NCBI RefSeq assembly: GCF_000189635.1
Contig: NW_002476481.1
Coordinates: 1-64,000 of the forward strand
Source: Tetrahymena thermophila SB210
Lineage: Eukaryota > Ciliophora > Oligohymenophorea > Hymenostomatida > Tetrahymenidae
DNA length: 64,000 nt
Direction of reading: 5' to 3'
Below, piece after piece: positions 38,296-50,500 of the stretch. Every line of letters starts with the position of its first letter. Within the stretch, counting starts at the first letter, position 1. Below the pieces are notes generated by a model. That model saw only the letters and a program-made list of their open reading frames with translations, was not told the DNA's origin and made no database searches. The position numbers and the translations under genes are program-made.

Positions 38296-38500
38296 TTGTT
38301 CTTTGTTTTTTATTTTGTTTTGTTTTTTATTTTCATGTTATTATTTTTTATTTTTATTTATTTTATCTTAGTTTTTTTATTTGTTTATTTGTTTATTTGT
38401 TTATGTTTATGTTTATGTTTTTATTTTAATTTTATTATTTTTTTTTTATTTTTTATTTTTAATTTTTTAATGTTTTTTTATTTTTAATGTTATTTGTTTT
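38270..38500. repeat. T-rich low-complexity tract
   Basis: This is an almost pure T/G/A mix of TTTTTATG, TGTTTATT and GTTTATGTTTATG type units on the plus strand. The frame through it would encode only Phe/Leu/Ile/Tyr and is not a gene. Confidence 0.8.
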
Positions 38501-38587
38501 TATTTGGCAAGGACTTAAAAAATAGGCAAGGCATTTTTTTAATTTTGATATGGTACCTTCGTTGAGGTAATGGAAAATTGATAGGTT

Positions 38588-38650
38588 TATAAAATAACAT
38601 TTTTTTCGCAGTGTCGGAAGGGGATTTTAAAAACTAAATGTTATTTTATA
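38588..38650. other. Perfect 15-bp inverted repeat with G-rich loop
   Basis: The left arm TATAAAATAACATTT (38588-38602) is exactly complementary to the right arm at 38636-38650. The loop is about 33 nt and contains CGCAGTGTCGGAAGGGG, unusually G+C-rich for its surroundings. It could form a stable hairpin in RNA or a cruciform. Its role is unknown. Confidence 0.7.
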
Positions 38651-38799
38651 TACTTTTTCAATTCCATATTTTTTATTTTTAGGTATTAAAAGTAGGCAAC
38701 AATTTTTATTTTTATTTAACTTTGAGTAGTTTTTTAATTGATTTTTATTCTTTATAAATTTCTCTTGATATTTTCGTTTATTTAATTATTTTTATTTAT

Positions 38800-39165
38800 T
38801 TTTATATGGCAGAGGACTTTAAAAATATTGTTTAAAATTAATTATGGCATTTTTAAGAAAATTGAATGGCTTTATTATGAAAATTTATGGCATTTTAAAA
38901 ATAGTTTGTTAGTCTGAAAAATTTTTTAGTAAAATTGTGAATGCTTTTAAAATAGCTTATTGGCTTTATCGAATAGTTTTTTCTTGTAAAAATTGATCTT
39001 GTTAGGTAGTTTCGCTTCTTTTAAAAATGTAAAATTACTGATTTAAGTAAAAATTGTTAGTGGCTTTGTTAGAAAATTGGTGGCTTTTAAAATTGTTTTA
39101 GTGGCTTTTAAAAATTGATTGATATGTGGCTTTAAAAATAGCTTGGCATATAAAAATGTTGAAAA
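38800..39165 (+). repeat. Degenerate TGGC(T/A)TTT-headed motif array
   Basis: About nine occurrences of TGGCTTT or TGGCAT followed by A-rich or TTAAAAAT-type sequence recur at irregular 20-60 bp spacing, all on the same strand. The most regular are around 39060-39150. The pattern is too diverged to assign to a known element. Confidence 0.5.
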
Positions 39166-39179
39166 TAATTAAAATGAAT

Positions 39180-42100
39180 TGGATGTGAATTCGTCCTGGG
39201 TTTAAAAACTTCATTTTTTTAAAAAACTTTATATCGAGAGAAATTTGGAAAGACAATTAAAAAACTAGTGATTTTTTTTATTCAAAACTAAAAAAAATCA
39301 TAAAAAAAAAGTTTGGGCTGAAAAGTGAGCTCTGGTTTCATTTAGACTCATTACTTTATTAATTAATTGGCCTGTAAGGTAAAAGTCGTGGATTGGATCG
39401 CAGTGTTTCACCGGGTTTTAAAAACTTATTTTTATCAAGGCCAATTAAATAATGAGCTAAAATGTTTTGACATTGCCCTACTCCGTCCCAAATAAAGAAT
39501 TCATCCCGATCAAGGCATAGTGGCGTCTTCTTCTAACTCATTCTATCTCTTTTGACTAGGATCTTAGAATAGGATTGACTTTTCTTTCTTGCACTGAGTT
39601 AGGAATTTAAGCAAAGAGGAAGAGTAATAATTAAGAATTTGACTTAAGACTTTAGAGATATTGTCTTAGTCTTTTTTTATTCTCTTGCGCCATATACTCC
39701 TGGGATAGGACTACACTTTTTCCATAGAACCTAAGTAACGGGAGGGTTTCAAACGCATCTAGGAAACTTTCTTTAAAGAGCTATTCTTGACTACTACTTA
39801 ATGATTATGTTTGAGAACTAAAAGGCATCAACCTTTAGATTCTACATTTTCACTCAATAGAGTACTTACTTTAATAGCTCTCAAGAATTCTCACATTGAT
39901 GCTTATACTCAACTTCGCCGAACGCCGCTTCCCTGTAGCCCTTTAAGAGATTTTCATTTATCTTTATCTTCTTCTTTATATTCAGTAGATGTTAGTAGAA
40001 AGACTGTCTGAAATTAATTAGGAGAGAGAGAGAAGTATTTTTAATTTTTAGCACCTGTTAATAATTAATAATAAAAAACAAAAAAGAAAGCTAAATTCAT
40101 AGCTACAAAGACATATAATAAAAGCTGATTTTTTTTTTTTACATTTAATTTTTTGATTTTTTTCATTTAGAGACGATTTGAAGATATTTTGATTTTGACT
40201 AGTGATTCGTTCTTTGTTTGCGTTTTTTCTTTGAGGGAGTTTATTGTTTTTATTGATTTTTCTTTCTTTTGAGTTTATTTTCCTTTCTTGCAAGCTCTGA
40301 GTTTAATTGAGAAAGTATTAGTAGACTTGTTGAGAAGTCATCTTTACCTTTAATTGCTTTCTAATTAATTCTTACGACTTTTAATTTAGAGAATAAAAGC
40401 GCTGGAATTGCATTTAGAAAATTTAATTAAAGTTAAAGAGTAGATTAAGAGCGAATTTTTTAAGAAGAGACGTTTAAGCTAATGATTGTCACATCTCTTA
40501 TGAATTCTTTTTAAAGACAAGTATTCATTTGATTGAGCTCTATAGTCCTGGTATACAGAGTATTCTGCACCCTTTATCTTGATGATTCTAAGCTAAATGA
40601 TTCGAATCAAATGCATATAACGAGTGAGAGCTGCCTCTGCTTACTTCTCCTTGGCAAGTAAAGAAACATCCATTAAAAAAACTCCAATTAAAGAAAAGTA
40701 TCCATAACAAAGAAGAACATAGCAAAACAAAAGGTTATTTGACCAACTCACACAAGTCGATCATCTTCTAGCTCTCTCCAATAGAAAAAAAGGCGGCAAA
40801 TTAGTGAAAAATTAAAACATTTTCAGCTGAAAACAAAAACTTTAAATCCGCCAAAAATCCTAACTCAGGCAATTTCCAAAACAAAAAGAATCAAGAAGAA
40901 AAAATGAAAAAAGAAATTTCAAAAAAAAATTCAAAGAAAAATCTTACCAGATTCATTGAGGATCTTCTTAATGTTTTTGATAAGTTTTGGATCATTTTTC
41001 TGAAATCTAGCTTTAGAACTACTATATCTTTAGAAGAAGGAAATCATTTCTTAGCTTAGGCATTAGACTTTTAGTTAATTAGCTTACTACTTGAATAAAT
41101 ATCCTTTTCTTTGATTGATGCTACTGGTTAATAAACTTAGCTCTCTCTGATTGCATTTCACAGATTTTATTTATATTTCCAAGCTCATTTCCTCGAAGCA
41201 AATGATTAGAGAATCTGAGCATTTTAATGAAAACAATAATCAAAGAGATCTTTAAGCTAATGATAAGATCTAATCTGTTACTCTACAATTTTACCAGATT
41301 AAGCGTTATCTTTTTCGTTTCTGACGCAACAGAAGAGAATTACTTAGATTTTGAATAAGCTTAGGAATTTTAGTTATTGAGAGTCCTTTAAAGTCAATTA
41401 ATTCCATTTGAGTTAGTTACAATCATAAGCATTTGAGCAAATTAGATTGAATCTTAAACAAAGTAATTGATAAAAAAACTACGCTGCAAGCTATGAATTT
41501 TACTAGGGACATGATCAACTACTTAAAAGTAATTCTTAAAGTACCTCTTTGAACTGAAATCGGTTCCGCTGGGCTTGCTCTTACGACAAACTCTATCTTT
41601 ACTCTCTCCTTCAGTAGAGTCAAATTTTTTAATTTGCTATTCGTATTCATTTCACCTGGAAAAGCTTCAAAGATTTTCTCTTTCTGTCTGGTCTGACTCG
41701 TAATCCTCCCATCCAGTATGCCGCTTACAAACAACCAGGTTTATTGAATACTCATAACAAATTGCAAAAATTGCCCGTTTTCTCTGAAGATTTCACTGAG
41801 TAAAAATTTTAAAGAATTTGCCTTTGTAAAAGTTCACATTTAAACAGCTTCAGTACTTTTAGAAACACTTTTTTCATTGATCTTTATCAATCAAATTGTT
41901 TAATCATCTTTCATTTCATCTACTCAAAAATCACTTAGTATTTTGATGAAAGTAAATTTTTCAAACTTGTCAATCTTCTTGAAGAATCTCTCATTTTTCC
42001 TTTTCTCATTCATTTTTTCAATCTTTTCTTTCAAATTCTGTTTTGGCGCGTACTTGTATCTAAAGATATCGTTTATCATGTTCGCATTTAGTTCAATCAG

Positions 42101-42300
42101 AAAGAATCTTTATCCTGCTTCAGCTAATAACAAGATAATTGTTAAGCAAGATGAACAAATAATAGGTCTTCAGCCTAAACTTAGATCATCCACAAACTTC
42201 AATTCGATATTTCGTTCTACAGCCAGAGCATTGATCAGAATTTTAGATAGCCAAATTCTTATCTATTAATAAGATCCTCTTTGAAAATCATTCCCCACAA
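39180..42300. other. Higher-G+C island with fragmentary coding-like frames, both strands
   Basis: Base composition changes sharply from the flanking A+T desert. Coding-like stretches occur on the plus strand at about 39811-40011, 40294-40485, 40830-41218, 41219-41320, 41330-41430, 41490-41555 and 41690-42269, in different frames. The minus strand also has an open stretch at about 41840-41410 (about 140 codons) and one at about 42145-41930. With TGA as the only stop, open frames are expected more often in G+C-richer DNA, so some must be chance. I cannot join the pieces with convincing splice sites. Possible readings are an eroded gene, a multi-exon gene, or a mobile or transferred segment. No family is recognised. 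Confidence 0.4.
40904..41218 (+). CDS. Possible coding segment in the island (104 aa)
   Basis: An open frame runs from the ATG at 40904 to the TGA at 41216-41218, using TAA and TAG as Gln several times as real genes here do. The start is Lys/Ser-rich. The rest is hydrophobic-helical with a conserved-looking FIEDLLNVFDKFW box and a later FHRFYLYF box. The frame is already open upstream to about 40810 and reads well there (Asn/Lys-rich), so the start may not be real. Beyond the stop, coding character appears to continue in a shifted frame. It is probably a fragment of a larger, broken or spliced gene. Confidence 0.3.
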
Positions 42301-44598
42301 AGTTTGGAACATCCTACGATTTGCACAAAATTCTCTTTTTCTTTATTGAAGGAGGAAAAACATTTAACATGACTCCTTAAAGTTACAAACTAAATCTTTC
42401 ACACCATTTACATGCACTATTATTTTTTTTTATTTTTTTTTACAAGGAGAAAAACAAAATTTAAAATCTCCTTTTGTTTCAATCTTAGTGTATCTTTCAT
42501 TCTTCGTGTTGATGTCCATGTCAATTGTCTTGTCTTGTCCATTTTGTAGAGGCGTCGATCTGATGCTTTTAATTAGTTTATACTCCAAATTGCCTATGAG
42601 CATCTAGATGAGCAACATGAATGACCTTTTATACAATAAATGGTTTAGATGATTAAAAAGATAGATTGAAACTTTATCTAAAAAAAAACTAGAAAATAAA
42701 CACAAAAACAAATATGATTTTATTTTCTCTCAAAATAGTTTTCAGATAATCAGCGAAAAGAAAAAAAATGTATTTATTTACAATGTAGAGTTTTTGGATC
42801 GCCCTCTATACCTCGTTGGACATATCATATTTCTAGCACAAAAGTAAAACCCCTCATCTTTGAAATATAATATGGAGGCATAGATTCTTATCCTAAAAAA
42901 AAAAAGAGAGAGTTCTAAAGATGTTTAAGTTGAGTCACTGCTGTGTCTTTCATTGAATTATTTTGAGATTGTATGTACATGTGATTTCTGTCCTCATTTT
43001 AGTGATCCTAAGCCACCAAATCGGGATGCAGGATCTCTCTTTTTATTTTTTTTCATATTTTTTTATGACTTGAAAAAAAAAAGAGAGTGAAAAGAAAAAA
43101 GTTTAATTAATAGATTATACAAGAAGAAAATATATTTCGTTTGTTTCTTTATTTTTTCTTATTTTTTTTCCCCCACTTCTTCTCTTATCTAAGATTAATA
43201 AAAAATAAATAGGAAAATATTAATTAATTATTCATCACACTTTTGTAAAATTAAATTCAAATTTGATAAAAATCAGTTAGGTATTTAATTCATCAGCAAG
43301 ATAAATTGTATCAAATATCTTTTTTAATATACACACACACACCTTCATATCTTTATTCAATTTTAAATTTGAAATATTTTAATTAAACACAAAAATTAAT
43401 TAATATATAAAATAAAATCTTCTATTCTATTATAAAAATTAAATTTATATCTTTAACACATATTTATATATTTATTTATATCTTTTTTTTATTATTTTCT
43501 ACTGAAAAAACTTATTATTTCATATAATTTATTTTTTTATTAAAACATTTTCTATACCTAATTTTGTAATTAATTTTATAAAATATTTTTTATTTATTTT
43601 TTAATAAAATTCTTTATAATTAATTGTTTTAATATTTATTTGACTAATGCATTGTTGATTAATATAAAAAAAGGGAATCAAATATTTGAATTGTATTTTA
43701 TTAAAAGAGGATATTTAATTGATATATATATATATACCTTATATTTAATAAATTTAAATACTATCAAAAATTGTTTATTCAAAGGATACAATATATCAAA
43801 ACAATTAATTAATTATTATTTATACATTATCCATGCTGCCTTGAAATTACAAAAAAGCTTAAAGAAAAAGAAAATCAATTAATTTTATTTAATTATTTTG
43901 AATTTTACTAAACATTTATTTTGAGTAGCTTAAATATTTAATGATGAATTTTCTTAAAAAATAAATTAATCTCTATTCAAAAAAAATGATTATTTTCAAA
44001 TTGATTTTTATTTTTTGATTTATTTATAATAGGAATAATTTTAAAATAATAATATAAGTTCTTAATAGTTTAGTTTTTTTGTTTTTAATATATCATAAGA
44101 AGACTAAAGATTTATTCATATAGAAAAATTTTTGATTAGATTGAAGGATTAATTAAATAAAAATGTATAAGATTTGAAGACCACGAACTATATAGTGACT
44201 GAGTGAAGAGTCTTCTTTAGTTAATTATTTATTTATTTATTATCTAATACATTGCGGAGAATATAAGGTTAGGAGAAGAAAAAGAAAAGAAATAAAAAAC
44301 TAATTAAAAATAAAATAAAAATAACACTTAGAAATTTAAAGAAAAAGGAAGTGAAAAAAAGAAGAAGAAAAATTAATTAATAAATAAATAAAAAGAAAGA
44401 AAAAAGGAAGAAGTATAAGCAAATAAACAAATAAACTAATAAAGAAGCAAACAAACACACATCATCATCATCTACTATTTTAAAGTATCAAAAGAAGAGT
44501 GATTACCAAATTACTTAGAAAAATATAATAATAATCAAAAAGGAATTACTATAAATACATATTAACAAAGTACAGTCAATTAAAAAAACAAATACACG
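42301..44598. other. Intergenic region 5' of the NOT1 gene
   Basis: This is a mixture of A-rich and moderately complex sequence. A short inverted repeat flanks 42443-42476 (GGAGA...TCTCC). Simple runs include AC at about 43331-43342 and TA near 43723-43735. I see no convincing gene. The last part, purine-rich and without TGA-bounded frames, is the probable 5' leader of NOT1. Confidence 0.45.
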
Positions 44599-47500
44599 AT
44601 GAAGAAAGAACTGGGTTAGAGCCAAGCTAACCAGTTCCTCAACAGAAGCGGAAATTCCAATCAGCAATAGGGTTAAGGAAACGTTGCATCTCCCAACCTT
44701 CCTTAATTCATATAGATTAAGAATTGGGTTGCTTAGCTCAATAACAAGAAGATTCTTAGAGCATAGAGGAACGACATTATGAATGTAATACATCTATCAA
44801 TCTATCTATCTATTTTCATTTATTTTAGTAAGCATCGACTTCAAGTTGTAGCTAGCTCATATTGATTTCGCACTTGCTTTTATCATCCATCCATCATTGC
44901 TATTCATAATTTCTTTCATGCTCCCTGTTCTTCTACTTAGGACTAAAGATTTTCAGTCAGTCTATCTTCCCATTTATCCTTCCTTCTTTTTAGGTTTTTG
45001 GAAGTAGAAAATACACTGACTTTAAATATAACTCAAAAAATATATTTATATATCTTAGCTACTATTCTTATCTTTATAGATATTATAAAGTCTTTTTCGG
45101 ATCATTGTTTTCTCTTTAAAGATTAATCAATAAGTGAATTGATCATTCATTCATTCAATCCAATTTCTCCTTTCTTAAGCAATATTTATAACAAAGCAAT
45201 AAAGCAAAAAAGCAAAAGTGCAAGCAACTACAGCTAATAGGAAAGAATGATTACTAAATGATAAAGCAATCGATGTTTTGATAGCAGTGGATAAAATATG
45301 TTAGCTACTCAAGCAGCGGAAGCTCGATGCAATAAAATACATCATAATTAATTTTGTTTGTTTGTAAATTCATAGATAGTACAATAACTAGGATCAGAAG
45401 GAAATTAGTATTTGTTGGAATGCCTTTTAGAAAGTTTGGATATGAACTCACAGAATTCCCAAAATAAGGCAAATTTGCACACCACAGTTAAAGGCTAATT
45501 TTTGAGCCAACATTTGCATGATTTAATATTCAGCAATAGCTTCTCAAATTTTCTTGATTTCATGCCCAACGTCTTCATTAAAGTAGTTTGTGGACCTAAT
45601 AGTTTTTCAAATTAAACCAATACAAAGCAGCTAAATTAAGTGGTAAATTATGCTTAAGAACTGAGCAAGTGCCTCAAAATGAATCCTGTTGATTAGCTTT
45701 TCATAGCCTTAAGCTTTGCATGTTGCAACAACGAAACAGTAGCATCAGAAGGTAATTTTTTTACATGCGTTTTCAAACTTGATAAATCCTAAATTTATTT
45801 TGAAGCCCATTTTCTAGTGATTAATTAGCATTAGATTAAGTATTTAAATAAAAAAAAAGAGTGAAAAAAGTTAAGAATCTAATCAAAAAGCAAAAGAAAA
45901 AGCATGCAAACATCTGCCGTTTTCAGCAAATAATAAAATGCTAATAAATCAAATGAATTTAAATATAAAATATATTTTTTCAAGTCAAAATATAAAAATG
46001 TAAATAGAGAGCATCTAAATAAAAGGCAATTATTTATTTATTTAGTGATCTCAAACTTTAAAAAAGATAGGAAAATATTAATTAATTGATTTATTAAGCG
46101 CATTTTTTATTTAATTATTTTTTATGATTATTATCATAATTGGTTGATCTATTAAATCATTGAAAAAAATATTAAATGTTCTAAAGGATTAATTCCTTTA
46201 GCTATTCATTTATTTATTAAAACCTGTTCATTTTATTTCAATACTACCATTTTTTAAATGACCATGTAAATAAAAATACAAGCAATAAAGTCAATCAATC
46301 AATAAATCAAAAAACAAAATATAACTAACTCATTTCAAATTTATTTTGCTTCTTCCTCATTATTTTCATTTATTTTAAAATTCTCTTCATTAATTATTTA
46401 GACTAAATAAAATTCACTATAACCCAATTTATTATTAAAAATACATAAAGATTTTTATTTTCACTTGGATTTTTATTTTGTTAGTTTCATTCAAATAATT
46501 CATTTTATTTTAAATATTAAAATTTAGGATATTTAAAATTAATTTCTATTTTACTTTTTATAAAAAAAAATGATTAATTAATTTTTTTTATTGTTTAAAG
46601 GTGTTAAGCTTCTCAGAGAAAAAATTATTGATTTTGTTTAGTAGCAAAATTAAATTGCTTTGCCTCAAAATAACCTTCCAATTATTTTATTACAATTTGT
46701 TTTGCAAAACCCTGAATTAAAGGTAATTAATAAGAACAATATCATTAATTTTGTTAAATTTTAGTTTTTCAAATTAAGAAATTCTAAAAAAATTAACATA
46801 GCTCAGTATATTAAATAAAAATTAAAATCTTTGTATTTTAAAAATAGAATATGTCCCAAGAGATTCTTCAATTAAAGCAAATACTCAATGATCCTAAAAA
46901 TAAAGAAATCAAACCATTAATTTATGGTAGAGATAATATCGATGATGAAGGTAACAGCTAAGAAAGTGATGAAATATAAGACCCTGATTTACATAAAGAA
47001 ATAAACTATCCTAAGCCAGAAGAGTTAAACCACATAATAGGACCAGCTGACATTCTTAAAGATTTAGGCCCAAGTGCACTATCTTCGATGGATAACTTAG
47101 TTAGAAGTTTATCATAATTTTAAAAATGGAGCAATTCTGATGTTTACCTCTCTCTCGAATTGATAGCATAAGACCCTGTTTAATTAGGTGATGAATAAAC
47201 TCAGCGTTTAGCTAACAATATTCTCCAAGTTGAATCCAAAAACAGTAAAATTTTACACAAAAATTACAAATTTCAATAACTTTTTTTTCATTTTTTCAAG
47301 GTTAACAAGAATGGGGTAATTTCACTAATTAAGATTAATCAGATAAAAACTAATAAAGCGATTGGAATGCTGAGTTATTTATTGAATTCCTAATGAAGAA
47401 GATATTCCCTCAAAACAATGAATTAAATGTAATTACTTATTCAATACTTTAATAAAAAAAATTTAAAAGCAAGAATTTTATCTTATTTATTAATAAGTAG

Positions 47501-50500
47501 TAGTATAAAAATTTAAAGTAATAGCAAATTCTAAAAAAAATTGAAAAAAAGCATCTAAAATTTTGTATAACAAATATCAAAAAAGACCTCTAAAATATTT
47601 AAGCATAGAACATTTTTAAAAACTTAAGCAGCATCTTATACATATAAATTAATTCAAGCATAAATAGCAAATAGTGTTAATAAGAAGTAAATAAATATAA
47701 AGAAAATGCTAAAATTAGTAATTTTCAAATAGCTTAAATTCTATTTATTATGAAAACAATTAAAAAATAATAGTTTCAAATCAAATCAATAATTTAAATA
47801 TTAATTTCATTAAGAAACGATAAATACTTTACCTTAAATATATTTTTGATTAATAATTTTTTGGCATGTAAAAAATAGTCAAATATAATAATAAAATTAT
47901 AATTAATTACTTTTTACTTTTTTTCAAATTTTTAATTATTTTTTTGTTTAAAATAGTGGGTTTCCGTATTGACAGAAATTGATAGACCTTATTTGAAATT
48001 GAAGGACGAAAAATCTTTTAAATAATTCTTTACTAATATGCTATTAATTCACAAAAAAGCTCCATTTTAAATGCCTGCATATTTGTTACTCAAGCCTTGG
48101 AAGAATATTAGAAGCCAAGCCTTATTCTTAAAGAATATGCTAGCTGTTGGTTCTTCTGAATTAGTAAGATGGAACGAAATTTAAAAAAATCCTATGAATT
48201 TAGAATTCAATCCATAATATAAATATAACACACTACCTTCTCCTATGCAGTTCTGGGCCTGCTTGGATTTCCTCGATTTATTGTGTGAAATTAGTGAAGG
48301 AGATAACTATATGGCTATCCATGAGTTATTTGAGCTTCCTATTGCAAAATATCCAGATATCTTAATAGTCGCTTTATCTTAACTGCATCCTAAAAAAGGT
48401 GCAAATCTCTTAGATGAAGTATTCAGTCAACTATTTCCTAATTATTTGTCGAATCACATAAATTCTGTAGCTATTTTAGAAGCAATTTGGAAGAATAGAG
48501 AGGATTTGCTTATTTCTGCTATTAGCGAACTTTATAGAAAAGAAAACAAGAAAGAAAACACATCTTTGAATTTATCAAGAGTCCTTGATATTTCCTAATA
48601 TCTAAAAGACTCTTTAATTGCTCTCACAAATAGTAACAACTACTCTTTTTCTGTATCACTTGGTATTTTAGCTGGTAAGAGAGAATTCCTACACTTTGAC
48701 TAATGGCTAAATGAGCGTGTTAAGACTATTGGGGATCCATTTGTAAATGCTCTACTAGCATATATCGAAGACAATGTTATTAATCCAATTAAAGAAATAA
48801 ATATGAGACTAAACAACCCCAACAATTAAGCTTAACAGTAATATGAAGGTGTTTTAGAAAAGGCCTAACTAACTATTGAACTACTGACTATTATTTTTGA
48901 ATCTCTTCTATTAGAGTAACACCCTGAAAAACTTACTAGCAAAAATCGTTAAAAGTTGTAAGATCAATATAAAGAAATATTGTAATATTTCCCCTAATTA
49001 AGTGGAACTTCGGATTCACCAGGACAAGCTACAGAAAAAAAAGCCAATTACAATTACCAAAGATTTTATATGAGAGAAATAACAATAGAGGAAATGATTG
49101 CAAATTTAAAATAATTAATGAATTCCAACAACTCTGAAGACAAAGAAGTGTTTGCATGCATGATCACAAGCTTGATTGAAGAAGCTAAATACCACTAGTA
49201 ATACCCCATAGCTGAGCTTCTTTTAACAGGCTAACTCCAAGGAAGCATCATAAATGCACAGTAATTTAAAATTTATAAATTAGACTAATTTAATTATTCA
49301 ATTAGCTTTAACTATTAATTATTTTTATCAATTTTATTTATTTTATTTTTTTATAAATTTTTTTAATTAATTTGTTCACTTTTAATAGACTTGTCAACTA
49401 GAAACCATTAGGCATTATGCTAGAATAAATTTTGGAATCATCAAAAAAGACACAGAGATAAGTTGAGTAATCAGTAAAAGCAATAGAAGCTATGAAAGAT
49501 CGCCTTCATGAATTCCCTTACTTTGTAAATGCTCTTTTCGACCCATCCTGCCATCTTTCTGAGCAATTTCCTCAACTTCTAATTAATATTTATAATGTAA
49601 TTAAGTGTTTTACTTTTATTTATTTATTGACTTATTCTTTTTTAATAAAGATTATGATTGAGAAGAAGGTATAAATTAATGTAACTAGTAAGCAAATTGA
49701 ATAGCTTAAATAAAGAGTAGAATCCCTTAAAAATGAAGCAAACAAACCATCTCAAACTTACTAGGCAACAACAACTTAACAAGTAAACAATTTCAATCTA
49801 AAATTTTCCTTTTTACAATTGACTTTATTTTTTTAATAAAAAAGAAGAAGATCTTAAAGTTAAGAGGAGAAGTAGAAACTTCATCTGAAAATACCTCCTA
49901 ACAACAATAAAATCAACAAGCATAGAACTAAGCTGCTGCTGTAGCTCAATCTGATTAATCATCAGCACAGCCATAAGCATAAAATTAATAATAGTAATAA
50001 CCATTATAGCAATAGGAAGGAAGTGCTTAGACAAAATAACAACAAGAATAAGATACTAAAGCAAAAGCTGATTAGAATAACTAGCCTAGAAATCCTAGTG
50101 TTTAAAATGTAAGCTAATAAAATTTAGGTGAAGAAAAATAACCTTCTGATAACACCACACAAAGTAAAGGTAAAACTAAAAAGCCTCTTTTTGCTGGATC
50201 TTCCGTATTTCCTTTGAGCAATTTAACTGCAAACTAACCAAAAATGGTATTCGAAAATCCTATTAATCAATAGATGAGATTCTAAGATACTTAAATAGGA
50301 ATGTATGACCAAGGATTGTATAATAATAATAATAATAGCACTAATAATAACAATAATGGCAATAATACAGAAGAGATAGTTGTAAAAGCAAGACCTTACT
50401 AAGGAGGTGTTGGTTTTGTTTAAAGACCTATATTTACAAACGGTGAACAATAAATCTATGCTTCTAAATCTATTAATGAAATTTTAGAATATGAAAACTC

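Noticed and set aside
38296..38487. Phe/Leu-only frame in the T-rich tract
   Set aside because: It is pure low-complexity DNA; composition alone explains the open frame.
42443..42480. GGAGA...TCTCC inverted repeat considered as a terminator hairpin
   Set aside because: The stem is about five pairs plus weak A-T extension. Such stems are common by chance and eukaryotic genes here do not use them.
44600..44680. GGGTTA-like elements suggesting internal telomeric repeats
   Set aside because: There are only two imperfect occurrences, and they lie inside NOT1 exon 1. Ciliate telomeres of this group would be GGGGTT arrays.
44515..44793. 92-codon minus-strand frame
   Set aside because: It is antisense to NOT1 exon 1, which joins in phase to exon 2 and matches NOT1 N-termini.
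49825..50450. Minus-strand hydrophobic frames
   Set aside because: They are antisense to the Gln/Asn-rich linker of NOT1 exon 9. TTA/TTG-rich antisense of Gln codons reads as Leu and Ile.
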